Below, piece after piece: positions 30,500-39,207 of a stretch of 39,230 nucleotides of DNA. The position numbers were made by a program, and so were the translations under genes. Origin of the DNA: Novosphingobium sp. (GTDB lineage Bacteria > Pseudomonadota > Alphaproteobacteria > Sphingomonadales > Sphingomonadaceae); the NCBI RefSeq assembly GCF_027489515.1, contig NZ_JAIXZS010000031.1, positions 1-39,230 of the forward strand. Direction: 5' to 3'. The notes beneath the pieces were generated by a model that was not told where the DNA came from, did not search any database, and worked only from the letters and a program-made list of their open reading frames with translations. Numbering within the stretch: position 1 is the stretch's first letter; each line of letters begins with the position of its first letter.

Positions 30500-33013
30500 T
30501 TGACTGCCCTGAACACATTAAGCGAGCAAACCTTCGAAGCGCCGTTGCGCGAACGGCTGGTCGTGATCGGCAACGGCATGGCCGGGTGCCGCGCAGTGGA
30601 GGAAATCCTCGCCCGCGATCCAGCGAGCTACAGCGTTACGATTTTCGGGGCCGAGCCGCGTGTCAATTACAACCGGATCATGCTCTCGCCCGTATTGGCG
30701 GGCGAAAAGACCTTCGATGAAATCGTCATCAACGATGCTGCGTGGTACGCCAATAATGCGATCACGCTGGTGGCGGGCGATCGGGTCACCGCAATCGACC
30801 GCGTCAACCGCACCGTTACCGCTCGCTCGGGCCGGACCGAGAATTACGACCGGCTGCTGATTGCGACCGGTTCCGATCCGCTCGTCATTCCAGTGCCGGG
30901 GCGCGATCTGGCCGGAGTCATCACGTTCCGTGATCTCGATGATGTGGCCCGGATGATCGCTGCAGCCGATGCTGGAAAGGCTGCCGGCGGGGGCGCGGCA
31001 GTTGTGATCGGCGGCGGCTTGCTGGGCCTTGAGGCTGCTCATGGCCTCTCATTGCGCGGCATGGCGGTAACTGTGGTCCACATCATGCCGACATTGATGG
31101 AACGGCAGCTGGACGAGGCGGCAGGCTGGCTGCTCAAGGTCGAACTCGAACGGCGCGGCCAAACCATCGTGACCAGCGGCGATACAGCCGAAATTTTGGG
31201 CAGCGACGGGCACGTCACCGGTGTGAGGCTCAAGGACGGGCGCGAGTTCCCGGCGCAGATCGTGGTCATGGCCATCGGCATCCGCCCCGCGACTGCTCTA
31301 GCCAAAGCCGCCGGGCTCGATGTTGAACGCGGCATCCTGGTGGATGATCACATGGTCACCTCGGATACTGCGATTCTGGCTGTGGGCGAATGCGTGCAGC
31401 ACCGCGGGGCTTGCTACGGCCTCGTCGCGCCGCTGTGGGAAATGTGCCGCGCAATGGCCGATTACGCCACCGACAAGCCCACCGGTTACGCAGGATCGGT
31501 CACCTCGACGAAACTTAAGGTATCCGGCATCGAACTATTTTCGGCAGGCGATTTTTCCGGCGGTGGCGGGGCCGAGGACATCGTGCTGCGCGATGCCGCG
31601 CGCGGCATTTACAAGCGCGTGGTGGTGAGAGACGACCGCGTGGTAGGCGCGGTGCTCTATGGCGATACCATCGACGGCGCTTGGTACTTCGACCTGCTGC
31701 GCAAAGCCGAAGACATATCGGGCATCCGCGAGGTGCTGATTTTCGGCCAGGCTTTTGTTGCCAAGGGCGCCCTCGCTGACCCTAGCGGTGCAGTTGCCGC
31801 CCTTTCTGCAGACGCGGAAATCTGTGGTTGCAACGGCGTTTCCAAAGGCAGAGTCATCGCCGCGATCAGCGCGGGGGCTCGCAGCCTTGATGCGGTGCGC
31901 AGCTCTTGCAAAGCCTCGGCGAGCTGCGGCTCGTGCACCGGTCAGGTCGAAACCCTGCTCGCGCTGACGCTTGGCGGCGAAGTGCAATCCGGGCCGAAGA
32001 CAGTGTGCAAATGCACTCGCTTCAGCCACGACGACGTGCGCCGCTTGATCCTCGAAAGGCAGCTTCGTGCCATTCCACAGCTGATGCAGGAACTGCACTG
32101 GTCCACGCCCGACGGCTGCGCCTCGTGCCGTCCGGCACTCAACTATTATCTCCTGTGCGCTTGGCCAGGCGAATACAAAGACGATCAGCAGAGCCGCTTC
32201 GTGAACGAGCGGATGCACGCCAATATCCAGAAGGACGGCACCTATTCGGTGGTGCCGCGCATGTGGGGCGGCCTCACCAATCCGCGCGAGCTGCGCGCGA
32301 TTGCCGATGTGGTGGAGAAGTACAACGCACCCATGGTCAAGGTGACCGGCGGTCAGCGGCTCGACATTTTCGGGATCCGCAAGGAGGACTTGCCCGCGGT
32401 CTGGGCCGACCTTAATGCCGCGGGAATGGTGTCCGGCCACGCCTATGGCAAATCGTTGCGCACGGTGAAGACCTGTGTGGGCAGCGAATGGTGCCGGTTC
32501 GGCACGCAGGATTCGACCGGGCTCGGCGTTAAGATCGAACGGATGACATGGGGCTCATGGATGCCTCACAAGTTCAAGATCGCGGTTTCGGGCTGCCCGC
32601 GCAACTGCGCGGAAGCCACGATCAAGGACTTCGGCGTGGTCTGCGTGGACAGCGGCTATGAACTGCATGTCGGCGGGAATGGGGGGATGAAGGTCCGTGT
32701 TACCGACCTGCTTTGCAAGGTTGCGACCGAGGAGGAAGCCATGGACGTGTGCGCCGCGTTTATCCAGCTCTACCGCGAACAGGCGCACTATCTGGAACGC
32801 ACTGCCCCGTGGGTCGAGCGCGTAGGGATTGATCGTGTCAAAGCGGCGTTGTTCGATGATCCGGGCACGACCGCGTCTCTGGCGCACCGGTTCCGCTTTT
32901 CGCAGACATTCATGCAGGATGATCCCTGGGCGAAGCGCGTGGCGGGAGAGGATGCCGAACTGCACAGCCACATGGCCGAAATCCGCCCTCTTCAAACGGA
33001 ACATGTCGAATGA
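30500..33013 (+). CDS. nirB: Assimilatory NAD(P)H nitrite reductase, large subunit
   Basis: An 837-residue cytoplasmic flavo-siroheme enzyme that reduces nitrite to ammonium. Domains in order: FAD-binding (VVIGNGMAGCRA), NAD-binding (VVIGGGLLGLEAA), a BFD-like [2Fe-2S] region (CGCNGVSKGR and SCGSCTG), a second Cys pair (CASCRPALNY), and the siroheme/[4Fe-4S] site (TCVGSEWCRFG and SGCPRNCAEA). The frame opens with TTG 30500, preceded by AAGGGAAG at good distance; no ATG is available before the FAD motif. Length matches the family. The nirD start overlaps the stop (ATGA). Confidence 0.95.
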   Translation: MTALNTLSEQTFEAPLRERLVVIGNGMAGCRAVEEILARDPASYSVTIFGAEPRVNYNRIMLSPVLAGEKTFDEIVINDAAWYANNAITLVAGDRVTAIDRVNRTVTARSGRTENYDRLLIATGSDPLVIPVPGRDLAGVITFRDLDDVARMIAAADAGKAAGGGAAVVIGGGLLGLEAAHGLSLRGMAVTVVHIMPTLMERQLDEAAGWLLKVELERRGQTIVTSGDTAEILGSDGHVTGVRLKDGREFPAQIVVMAIGIRPATALAKAAGLDVERGILVDDHMVTSDTAILAVGECVQHRGACYGLVAPLWEMCRAMADYATDKPTGYAGSVTSTKLKVSGIELFSAGDFSGGGGAEDIVLRDAARGIYKRVVVRDDRVVGAVLYGDTIDGAWYFDLLRKAEDISGIREVLIFGQAFVAKGALADPSGAVAALSADAEICGCNGVSKGRVIAAISAGARSLDAVRSSCKASASCGSCTGQVETLLALTLGGEVQSGPKTVCKCTRFSHDDVRRLILERQLRAIPQLMQELHWSTPDGCASCRPALNYYLLCAWPGEYKDDQQSRFVNERMHANIQKDGTYSVVPRMWGGLTNPRELRAIADVVEKYNAPMVKVTGGQRLDIFGIRKEDLPAVWADLNAAGMVSGHAYGKSLRTVKTCVGSEWCRFGTQDSTGLGVKIERMTWGSWMPHKFKIAVSGCPRNCAEATIKDFGVVCVDSGYELHVGGNGGMKVRVTDLLCKVATEEEAMDVCAAFIQLYREQAHYLERTAPWVERVGIDRVKAALFDDPGTTASLAHRFRFSQTFMQDDPWAKRVAGEDAELHSHMAEIRPLQTEHVE

Positions 33014-33354
33014 TTGGCGACTGGCTCGACATTGGCCCGGTGGATCAAGTTTCCCCCGGCAATGCCCGCACATTGCCTGTGGTTGGCGCCGAGGAAATTG
33101 CTGTGTTCCGCACCTTGGCTAACGAGTTCTTCGCTCTGATCAACAAATGCCCGCACAAGGCAGGCCCGCTGTCCCAAGGCATTATTCATGGTAATGTTGT
33201 AACGTGCCCACTGCATGGCTGGAACATCTCGCTTAGGACCGGCGAGGCGTTGGGTGAGGACAAGGGCTGTGTGCCCACCATCCCGCTACGGGTCGACGCC
33301 GGGCGGATATACCTGCTGCGTGCAGCGGTAGTGGCCGGATTTAATGCCGCGTGA
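33010..33354 (+). CDS. nirD: Nitrite reductase small subunit, Rieske-type
   Basis: A 114-residue NirD-like protein with the Rieske ligand pairs Cys-Pro-His (NKCPHKAGPL) and Cys-Pro-Leu-His (TCPLHGW). Some NirD proteins lack these ligands; here they are intact, so a [2Fe-2S] cluster is likely. It is the partner of NirB and translationally coupled to it. No nitrate reductase, transporter or siroheme synthase follows in the window; instead the downstream region turns into mobile-element DNA. Confidence 0.92.
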   Translation: MIGDWLDIGPVDQVSPGNARTLPVVGAEEIAVFRTLANEFFALINKCPHKAGPLSQGIIHGNVVTCPLHGWNISLRTGEALGEDKGCVPTIPLRVDAGRIYLLRAAVVAGFNAA

Positions 33355-33397
33355 ACCATATCCGCGCGATTTGCGCATATTCCAGAATCGGTGAGGA

Positions 33398-33592
33398 ATG
33401 GCAGCGATGGTGAACAGGCCGTACGCGGTCATAACCCTGGGCAATGGCGAGCCTGCGGCCGATTTAGGGCGATTGGTGAATGCGCTCCCAGTGACGCGAT
33501 TGGACCCGGACTCTACTCTGTCGATTTCCTTAAGCACGCGAATGATTCTGGGGCACCTAGGCGGCAGTTTGCCTGCGTGGTGGTCACGATAG
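33398..33592 (+). CDS. Doubtful 64-residue hypothetical ORF downstream of nirD
   Basis: Open frame from ATG 33398 (alternative ATG 33407) to TAG. The product begins MAAMVNRPYAVITLGNG and has no recognised motif. It is in the same frame as the truncated SSB gene that follows and separated from it by two stop codons. It could be a remnant of a larger gene cut during insertion of the element, or chance. Confidence 0.2.
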   Translation: MAAMVNRPYAVITLGNGEPAADLGRLVNALPVTRLDPDSTLSISLSTRMILGHLGGSLPAWWSR

Positions 33593-33610
33593 ATCAGCTC
33601 CTCTGTTTGA

Positions 33611-33916
33611 TTGGTGAGCCCGCAAGGTCAAGGCTGGCCAGATTGCGCGCGAAAGTGGAACCGCGTTAAGTGTAAGCCTGCCAAGGACAGAGAGTTCTAC
33701 CGAATTACCTGCTTCAACGGCCTCAATGCAAACGTCGCCAAGTTCTGCCGCAAGGGGCAGCTGGTGACGGTCGAGGGCCGCATCCGCTACACGCAGTGGG
33801 AAGACCAGTCCGGCACCAAGCGCTACGGCTGCGAGATCATCGCGGACAAGGTCGACTTCCTGACCAATGGCCGTATCTCCTTCGGCGAGAGCGCTCCCGA
33901 CATCGACGAGGATTGA
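33611..33916 (+). pseudogene. ssb: 5'-truncated single-strand DNA-binding protein gene
   Basis: From about residue 33 onward (YRITCFNGL, VAKFCRKGQLVTVEGRI, RYTQWEDQSGTKRYGC, EIIADKVDFL) the product matches the C-terminal half of the SSB OB-fold domain common on plasmids and integrative elements, and it ends in an acidic DIDED tail as SSBs do. The first half of the OB fold is missing: the upstream 30 residues are unrelated, the only start is a GTG without ribosome binding site, and no other frame restores the N-terminus. I read it as a remnant, possibly at an old element boundary. A hairpin terminator follows. Confidence 0.7.
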
Positions 33917-33936
33917 AGGGCTCATCCCGCTCGAAC

Positions 33937-33968
33937 AAGGCCCCTGCAGACCGATCTGCCGGGGCCTT
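33937..33968 (+). terminator. Hairpin terminator after the SSB remnant
   Basis: AAGGCCCC at 33937-33944 pairs with GGGGCCTT at 33961-33968, extended by GCAGA/TCTGC after one mismatch, with a four-base loop. A short TTAT follows. This is a typical strong terminator stem 20 bases after the SSB stop. Confidence 0.65.
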
Positions 33969-34426
33969 ATCTGTGCTTGAGCCACAATCGGCATCGCGGG
34001 GGAATCGAGCCCCACGCGCCGCCGTGAAGTGGTGGTCAGGTGGTACACTTGCGGTACCAACAGGCCTGCGCCTGAGGGCAACCGGAGATCCCGCTAGTCC
34101 TGCCGTCCTGATCCCGGTTGTCAGTCCTTCCGCGAGCCCCAAACAACTATTCTGGAATGGGGAAAGTAGGCACACCGTACCCGGGAGCCCGGTGTGCTGA
34201 GTTGCGCAGAAATCCGCGACTTCGCTGTGTTTGGCAGCGCTGCGCCCGGATGATGTCACCTAATGTCAGCTCCGAATCTGCAAGTCAGAGTGATTTGAAT
34301 CTGAATACAGCTCTGTTTTGTCGGCATAAAATAGCGCTTTCCTACAGCCCGGCCCTGACAGTATCGTAAAGTCTCGTTCCGGAGGGGTTTCCGGCCGAGG
34401 GGTGCGGCCAACGCGAGTTGGGACCC
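33969..34426. other. Hairpin-rich gene-free stretch upstream of the mobilization genes (possible oriT)
   Basis: About 460 bases without a supported ORF. It contains inverted repeats TGGTAC-N7-GTACCA (34041-34059), CAGGC-N4-GCCTG (34061-34074) and GCACACCG-N12-CGGTGTGC (34170-34197), then an AT-rich segment with TAAAAT near 34327 that could be a promoter. MobF relaxases act on an oriT usually placed just upstream of the relaxosome genes, so this is the natural candidate. I cannot identify a nic site. Confidence 0.4.
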
Positions 34427-34732
34427 ATGCGCTTTGCGCTCCAATGTTATGTCGATGAGAGCCTTTATGAGGCTGTGAAGGCCGCCGCTGCCGCATCCCA
34501 CATGAGCGTGAGCCAGTGGCTCAAGCTGGCGGTAATCAGCACGATCGAGGGTCACGACGAGGCCGCTTTCCGCGACCGGTTGATGTTCCATTTGATCTTC
34601 GCGTCTACGGCTGCCGAAGGCTTGCTGCTGGCGCATGCCGACGAGGCGATCCGCGCGCGGGTCCATAAAACACATGGCAAGAAGCTGCGCGAATATCGCG
34701 AGCAGATTGCTCCTTTCAGAGAGGGTGACTGA
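34427..34732 (+). CDS. Small mobilization accessory protein, probably ribbon-helix-helix (TrwA-like role)
   Basis: A 101-residue protein. The N-terminal strand-helix-helix (RFALQCYVDESLYEAVKAAAAASHMSVSQWL, read as two segments around 2-33) has the pattern of a ribbon-helix-helix DNA-binding domain, followed by a helical basic C-terminus. I start at ATG 34427 rather than the in-frame TTG nine bases earlier. The gene ends three bases before the relaxase ATG. In MobF systems a small RHH protein binds oriT and loads the relaxase, and that role is inferred here from position. Confidence 0.65.
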   Translation: MRFALQCYVDESLYEAVKAAAAASHMSVSQWLKLAVISTIEGHDEAAFRDRLMFHLIFASTAAEGLLLAHADEAIRARVHKTHGKKLREYREQIAPFREGD

Positions 34733-34735
34733 GCC

Positions 34736-37657
34736 ATGCTCTCTGTCGCCAATGTGCGCTCAGCCGGTGGTGCCGCCAGCTACTTCGCCAAGGACAATTA
34801 CTATGCCTCTGCCGATGCTGATCGGTCCGGCATGTGGGTCGGCAAGGGTGCCGAACGGCTGGGTCTTTCCGGTATGGTCGAGCCGCGCGCCTTCGAGGCG
34901 ATCTTGCGCGGCGAACTCCCCAGTGGCGGTCGCATCGGCCGGGACGGAGCTGCCCATCGCGCGGGTACGGACCTGACTTTCTCGCTCCCCAAAAGTTGGT
35001 CGCTGCTCGCGCTCGTGGGCAAGGACCAGCGCATCGTCGATGCCTACCGCGAAGCGGTGATCGAGACGCTGCAATGGGCCGAACGGAATGCCGCCTTCAT
35101 GCGCATGGAGAAGGCCGGCAAGGAACGGCAGGTCCAGACCGACAACCTGACCGTGGCGCTGTTCCAGCACGACACCAACCGCAATCAGGAACCCAATCTC
35201 CACTTCCACGCCGTCGTCGCCAACATGACTCAGACCAAGGACGGGACATGGAAGGCGCTGCGCAATGACCGGCTGTGGGAGTTCAATACGCTGCTCAATG
35301 CCATGACCATGGCGCGGTTCCGGGTCGCGGTCGAGAAGCTGGGATACCGCATTGGCGACGTCGGCAAACATGGCAACTTCGAAGCAAATGGGATCAGCCG
35401 CGAGGCGGTTATGGCGTTCTCGACGCGGCGACAGGAGGTGCTCGAAGCCCGGCGCGGCGGCGGGCTTGAAGCCGGCGTGATCGCCACGCTAGCGACGCGT
35501 TCTGCCAAGCAGCACGACGTTGATCGGGGTGCCCTTCAGTCGCAGTGGCAGGACCATGCTTGGGGGCAGGGTCTCGATCTTGAAGGGATGGTGCGTGATG
35601 CCCGTGAGCGGTCGGGGGCCATGGCACTTGTCGCGCAGCGGCGGGACCAGGATCGCCCATCGATCGCAGAACGCGGGAAGGTGATGGTGCTCGAACTGGC
35701 CGAGCGTCTGGGCCTCAAGCAGGGTGATCCCTTGGTCCCGGCGCGTATCCACTTGAGACCTGCGCAGGAGATCGCCGCAGCCCATGCCGTGGCCTCGGCC
35801 GTGCGCCACCTGTCCGAGCGCGAGGCGGCGTTCAAAGCGACCGATGTTGCCAAGGCTGCGCTCGATTTTGGCCTGCCTACGACCATGCCGCTGATCGAAA
35901 AACGCATCGTGCAGTTCGCCGATCAAGGGGCGCTGAACAAAGGGCGCGGCACCATGCACGGCTGGCTGACGACCACCGATGCTGCAGCGCTGGAAAGCCG
36001 CATGCTGGCCGAGATTGGGAAGGGTAAGGGTGCAGCAGTGCCGATCCTGCCGAGCGACATTGCCGGCGCCCAACTTCAGGCATCGGCCAGCTTCAACTTC
36101 GGCATGACGCTCAATGCAGGTCAGGAAGCGGCTGGGCGGATGATCCTGTCATCGACAAACCGGATCGTCGCCGTGCAAGGCGTGGCCGGCGCTGGTAAAT
36201 CCAGCTTGCTGCGCCCCGCCGCGCAGATACTCAGCGAGAACGGCAAGCGGGTAGTCGGGCTCGGCGTGCAGAACACGTTGGTGCGTATGCTGGAGCGCGA
36301 GACGGGTATCCCGTCGATGACGCTGCACCGCTTCCTTGGGCAGCACCGCAAGCTGCTCGACGGGAATGCGAGCAGGGCCGAGCTGGCGGACGCGCGGACT
36401 GCTTATCGTGACACCGTGCTTGTGCTGGACGAAGCCTCGATGGTCTCGACCCGCGATCAGGACCGGCTCGTACGGCTCGCCAACGTGCTAGCGGTCGACC
36501 GCCTAATCCTGATGGGCGATCCTAAGCAACTGGGTGCGGTCGAGGCGGGCAAGCCGTTTGCGCTGGCACTGGCGGCCGGCACCGAGACCGCGCGCATGGA
36601 TACCAATCTCAGGGCGCGATCGGAGACATTGCGGCTCGCTCAGGCGGCAGCGCAGCAGGGGCGAACCGGTGAGGCGCTGGAACATCTCAGGGATCATACC
36701 GTCGAGGTCAGCGAGAACGGAGCTCTTCTTGCTGCCGAGCGCTGGCTGTCGCTCCCGCCCGCCGAGCGCGAGCGGACGGGCATCTATGTCTCGGGCCGGC
36801 AGTTACGCGATGAGGTGAATGCCGCAGTGCAGACAGGCCTAGCTGCCAATGGCGAGATCGGTCCCGACGCCGTGAGCCTAACCGTGCTCTCCCGCGTCAA
36901 TACTACGCGCGAGGAACTGCGGTATATCCGGACATATGAGCCTGGCATGGTGCTGGAACTGGCAACCCGGCAGTCGCGCCAGCATCTGAGCAAAGGACGC
37001 TATGACGTTGTCAAAGTCGATGCTGGCAGGCGAGTCGTCGAACTTCGGGATTCTCGCGGCTGGCAACATACGTTCGTCCCCTCGCGCCTAGGCGCAGCAG
37101 GAGACAGTCAGGCCATACAATTACATGAGCGCAAGCCGCTCACACTCTACACTGGCGACACCATCCGCTGGACCGCCAACGATCGCCAGCGCGCGCTGAT
37201 CAATGCCGACAGGGCCGCGATCACCGCCATCACGCCCGATAGCGTGACCGTGCGCACGTCGACCGGTATGGAGCACACCCTCAGGTCTGAAGACCGGATG
37301 TTGGCTCGGATCGATCTGGCCTATGCGCTCAATGCCCACATGGCGCAGGGGCTGACGTCCGATAAAGGCATCGCCGTCATGGACAGCCGCACCCGCAAGC
37401 TGCTCTCCGCTCGCACCTTCCTCGTGACGATCACTCGCCTGCGCGATGAGCTCACCTTGATCGTCGACAACCGCGACAAGGTCGAGCTGGGCATCGGTCG
37501 CAATCTCGGTGACAAGACTTCGGCGCTCGAGGTTACCGAGCGGCTCGGCGCGGCGGCGGCCAAAGGGCAAGAAGCAGGTAAGCCGCCAGAGCCTCAAAAG
37601 CATGCCGAGCTTGAACGCACGATCGAGCGTGTGAAGCCTTTCGAGATGGGAATTTGA
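34736..37657 (+). CDS. MobF-family conjugative relaxase-helicase (TrwC/TraA-like)
   Basis: A 973-residue protein. The N-terminal relaxase domain has candidate catalytic tyrosines Tyr16 and Tyr22/Tyr23 and the metal-binding histidines His145, His156 and His158 (PNLHFHAVVAN, the HUH motif). The C-terminal RecD-like helicase domain has Walker A GVAGAGKS near 482-489 and Walker B VLVLDEAS near 561. It nicks oriT and unwinds the transferred strand. No coupling protein, type IV secretion gene or entry exclusion gene is seen in the window. It converges on the integrase with 13 bases between stops. Confidence 0.92.
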   Translation: MLSVANVRSAGGAASYFAKDNYYASADADRSGMWVGKGAERLGLSGMVEPRAFEAILRGELPSGGRIGRDGAAHRAGTDLTFSLPKSWSLLALVGKDQRIVDAYREAVIETLQWAERNAAFMRMEKAGKERQVQTDNLTVALFQHDTNRNQEPNLHFHAVVANMTQTKDGTWKALRNDRLWEFNTLLNAMTMARFRVAVEKLGYRIGDVGKHGNFEANGISREAVMAFSTRRQEVLEARRGGGLEAGVIATLATRSAKQHDVDRGALQSQWQDHAWGQGLDLEGMVRDARERSGAMALVAQRRDQDRPSIAERGKVMVLELAERLGLKQGDPLVPARIHLRPAQEIAAAHAVASAVRHLSEREAAFKATDVAKAALDFGLPTTMPLIEKRIVQFADQGALNKGRGTMHGWLTTTDAAALESRMLAEIGKGKGAAVPILPSDIAGAQLQASASFNFGMTLNAGQEAAGRMILSSTNRIVAVQGVAGAGKSSLLRPAAQILSENGKRVVGLGVQNTLVRMLERETGIPSMTLHRFLGQHRKLLDGNASRAELADARTAYRDTVLVLDEASMVSTRDQDRLVRLANVLAVDRLILMGDPKQLGAVEAGKPFALALAAGTETARMDTNLRARSETLRLAQAAAQQGRTGEALEHLRDHTVEVSENGALLAAERWLSLPPAERERTGIYVSGRQLRDEVNAAVQTGLAANGEIGPDAVSLTVLSRVNTTREELRYIRTYEPGMVLELATRQSRQHLSKGRYDVVKVDAGRRVVELRDSRGWQHTFVPSRLGAAGDSQAIQLHERKPLTLYTGDTIRWTANDRQRALINADRAAITAITPDSVTVRTSTGMEHTLRSEDRMLARIDLAYALNAHMAQGLTSDKGIAVMDSRTRKLLSARTFLVTITRLRDELTLIVDNRDKVELGIGRNLGDKTSALEVTERLGAAAAKGQEAGKPPEPQKHAELERTIERVKPFEMGI

Positions 37658-37670
37658 TGCCGGGCTTGCC

Positions 37671-38957
37671 TTATCGGCTCGGCCAACCAAGCATCTTCGC
37701 TGGCTCAGGAAAAATCCCGAGCAACATTGCACCCCATGCCTCGGTGATTTCGCGGCGACGCTTGAGGTATGCGGCGCGATTGTAAGCACCCTCCGAACCC
37801 GACACACCTTCAGGAATATGCGCCAGCATCAAATCTATGACATGGCGATCCCCCGGCGTGCCCCTGCGTTCGGCCCACTCGTTCATGATGGTCGAGAACG
37901 AGGCCCGCCAGCCATGCGGCACATGCCGGCCCTGATAGCCGCAGCGGTTGTAAAAATAGCTCAACGTGTTCTCGCTCATCGGCACTCGGGCATTGCGGTT
38001 GCTGGGAAATATCAGCGGCCCGCGTCCCGTCAGCACATGCACTGCGCGCAGCACCGCCACTGCTTCGGCAGACAGCGGCACCAGATGTTCAAACCCATCG
38101 TTGTGCTTGAGCTCCAGCATGAGTTTCATCCGTGCGGCTGGCACGCGCCACAGCGCATCCGGGCTAGGCTCCTCGTTGCTCCATTCCACGTTCTCGATCT
38201 CGGTCCATGGCAGGGCCCGGATCATGCCGGGCCGCTGAGCGGTCAATGCCAGAAAGCGTGAGGCCAGCTTGGTCAGCGGCGAAGCGGGCTCCGCCTCGGT
38301 GTTGCGAATCATATCATGCAGAGCATCGATCGAGATAAGCGCCGGACGCTTGCGGGCGCGGGGCACGGGCTTCAGCGCCTTGGTTACCACGCCCGCCGGA
38401 TCGCGCGCCGCCGCGCCCTCTGCGATCGCATGGACAAACACTGCCGAGATCCTCTGCCGGACCCGGTGCGCGGTCTCGATTGCGCCGCGCTTCTCGATCT
38501 TGCGCAAGACCGAAAGTACGAGCGGCTCATCAATCTCGCGGATGGGCAGCTTGCCAATCCAGGGAAACACTTCCTTCTCAAGGCTGCCGATGACATCGCC
38601 TGCATGGATCGGCGTCCAGCGGCTCTCCTGCAGGTCATACCAGCCCCGTGCCAGCGCCTCGAAAGTGTTACTCGAAGCAACCGTGCGCGCCACCTTGGCC
38701 TTCCGGGCTTCGAGTCCCGGATCGCGTCCCTCGGCCAGAAGCTTGCGCGCCGCAATCTTCCGATCACGCGCCAACTTGAGCGGAACTTCAGGGTAGCTTC
38801 CAAGGACAAGTCGCCGTTCCTTGCCAGCAAACCGGTACTTCATCCGCCAGCTGCGATGACCGAACTTGGTCACGTAGAGGTACAAACCCTCAGAATCGGA
38901 GAGCTTGTAATCCTTGTCCTTCGCCTTGGCATTCTTGATGGTAAGTTCTGTGAGCAT
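37671..38957 (-). CDS. P4-type tyrosine integrase
   Basis: A 428-residue site-specific recombinase. The N-terminal DUF4102-like arm-binding domain (LTELTIKNAKAKDKDYKLSD) precedes the catalytic domain with Arg242 (AQRPGMIR), His348 and Arg351 (HGWR), His380 (MLAH) and a catalytic Tyr in AYNRAAYL (392 or 397). The usual RPGE motif reads RPGM. I start at ATG 38957 with GGGGG upstream; the 12 extra codons to 38993 lack family similarity. The gene lies 157 bases from the 3' end of tRNA-Ser, the common arrangement for integrases that use a tRNA gene as attachment site. Confidence 0.93.
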   Translation of the reverse strand: MLTELTIKNAKAKDKDYKLSDSEGLYLYVTKFGHRSWRMKYRFAGKERRLVLGSYPEVPLKLARDRKIAARKLLAEGRDPGLEARKAKVARTVASSNTFEALARGWYDLQESRWTPIHAGDVIGSLEKEVFPWIGKLPIREIDEPLVLSVLRKIEKRGAIETAHRVRQRISAVFVHAIAEGAAARDPAGVVTKALKPVPRARKRPALISIDALHDMIRNTEAEPASPLTKLASRFLALTAQRPGMIRALPWTEIENVEWSNEEPSPDALWRVPAARMKLMLELKHNDGFEHLVPLSAEAVAVLRAVHVLTGRGPLIFPSNRNARVPMSENTLSYFYNRCGYQGRHVPHGWRASFSTIMNEWAERRGTPGDRHVIDLMLAHIPEGVSGSEGAYNRAAYLKRRREITEAWGAMLLGIFPEPAKMLGWPSR

Positions 38958-39114
38958 TGATGCCCCCGGATCTGTGATTGAGTGCCCCGTCAACGCCCCC
39001 GGATGGGCGCGGCTTCACAGGGATCAATCGAAACAAACAGGGAACAATTCTGGCCGCAGATCGGCAGAAATGCAAGGAAAATGGGATGTTAGAGGAACCT
39101 TGCAGATCGCAAAG
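38958..39114. other. Likely attachment-site region between integrase and tRNA-Ser
   Basis: 157 bases without a gene. It contains the integrase promoter side and borders the tRNA 3' end. I did not find a second copy of the tRNA 3' sequence within the window, so the other end of the element is undefined. Confidence 0.4.
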
Positions 39115-39207
39115 TGGCGGAGACGGAGGGATTCGAACCCTCGGTACCGGTAATCCCAGTACGACGGTTTAGCAAACCGTTGGTTTCAGCCACTCACCCA
39201 CGTCTCC
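39115..39207 (-). tRNA. tRNA-Ser (anticodon GCT)
   Basis: The minus strand folds as a class II tRNA. The acceptor arms GGAGACG (39207-39201) and CGTCTCC (39125-39119) pair, followed by discriminator G and an encoded CCA (39117-39115). The anticodon stem-loop GGTTTGCTAAACC gives anticodon GCT. A long variable arm and the T-loop TTCGAAT are present. It reads serine AGC/AGU codons. Its 3' end faces the integrase gene, consistent with use as an integration site. Confidence 0.95.

Noticed and set aside
30181..30579. 132-codon minus-strand frame across the ADH-nirB gap
   Set aside because: It overlaps the nirB 5' end, runs through the promoter region and has no recognisable domain.
33998..34015. 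T-arm-like sequence (GGGG-AATCGAG-CCCC) resembling a tRNA fragment or att core
   Set aside because: It does not match the tRNA-Ser 3' end and no acceptor or anticodon arms can be formed around it.
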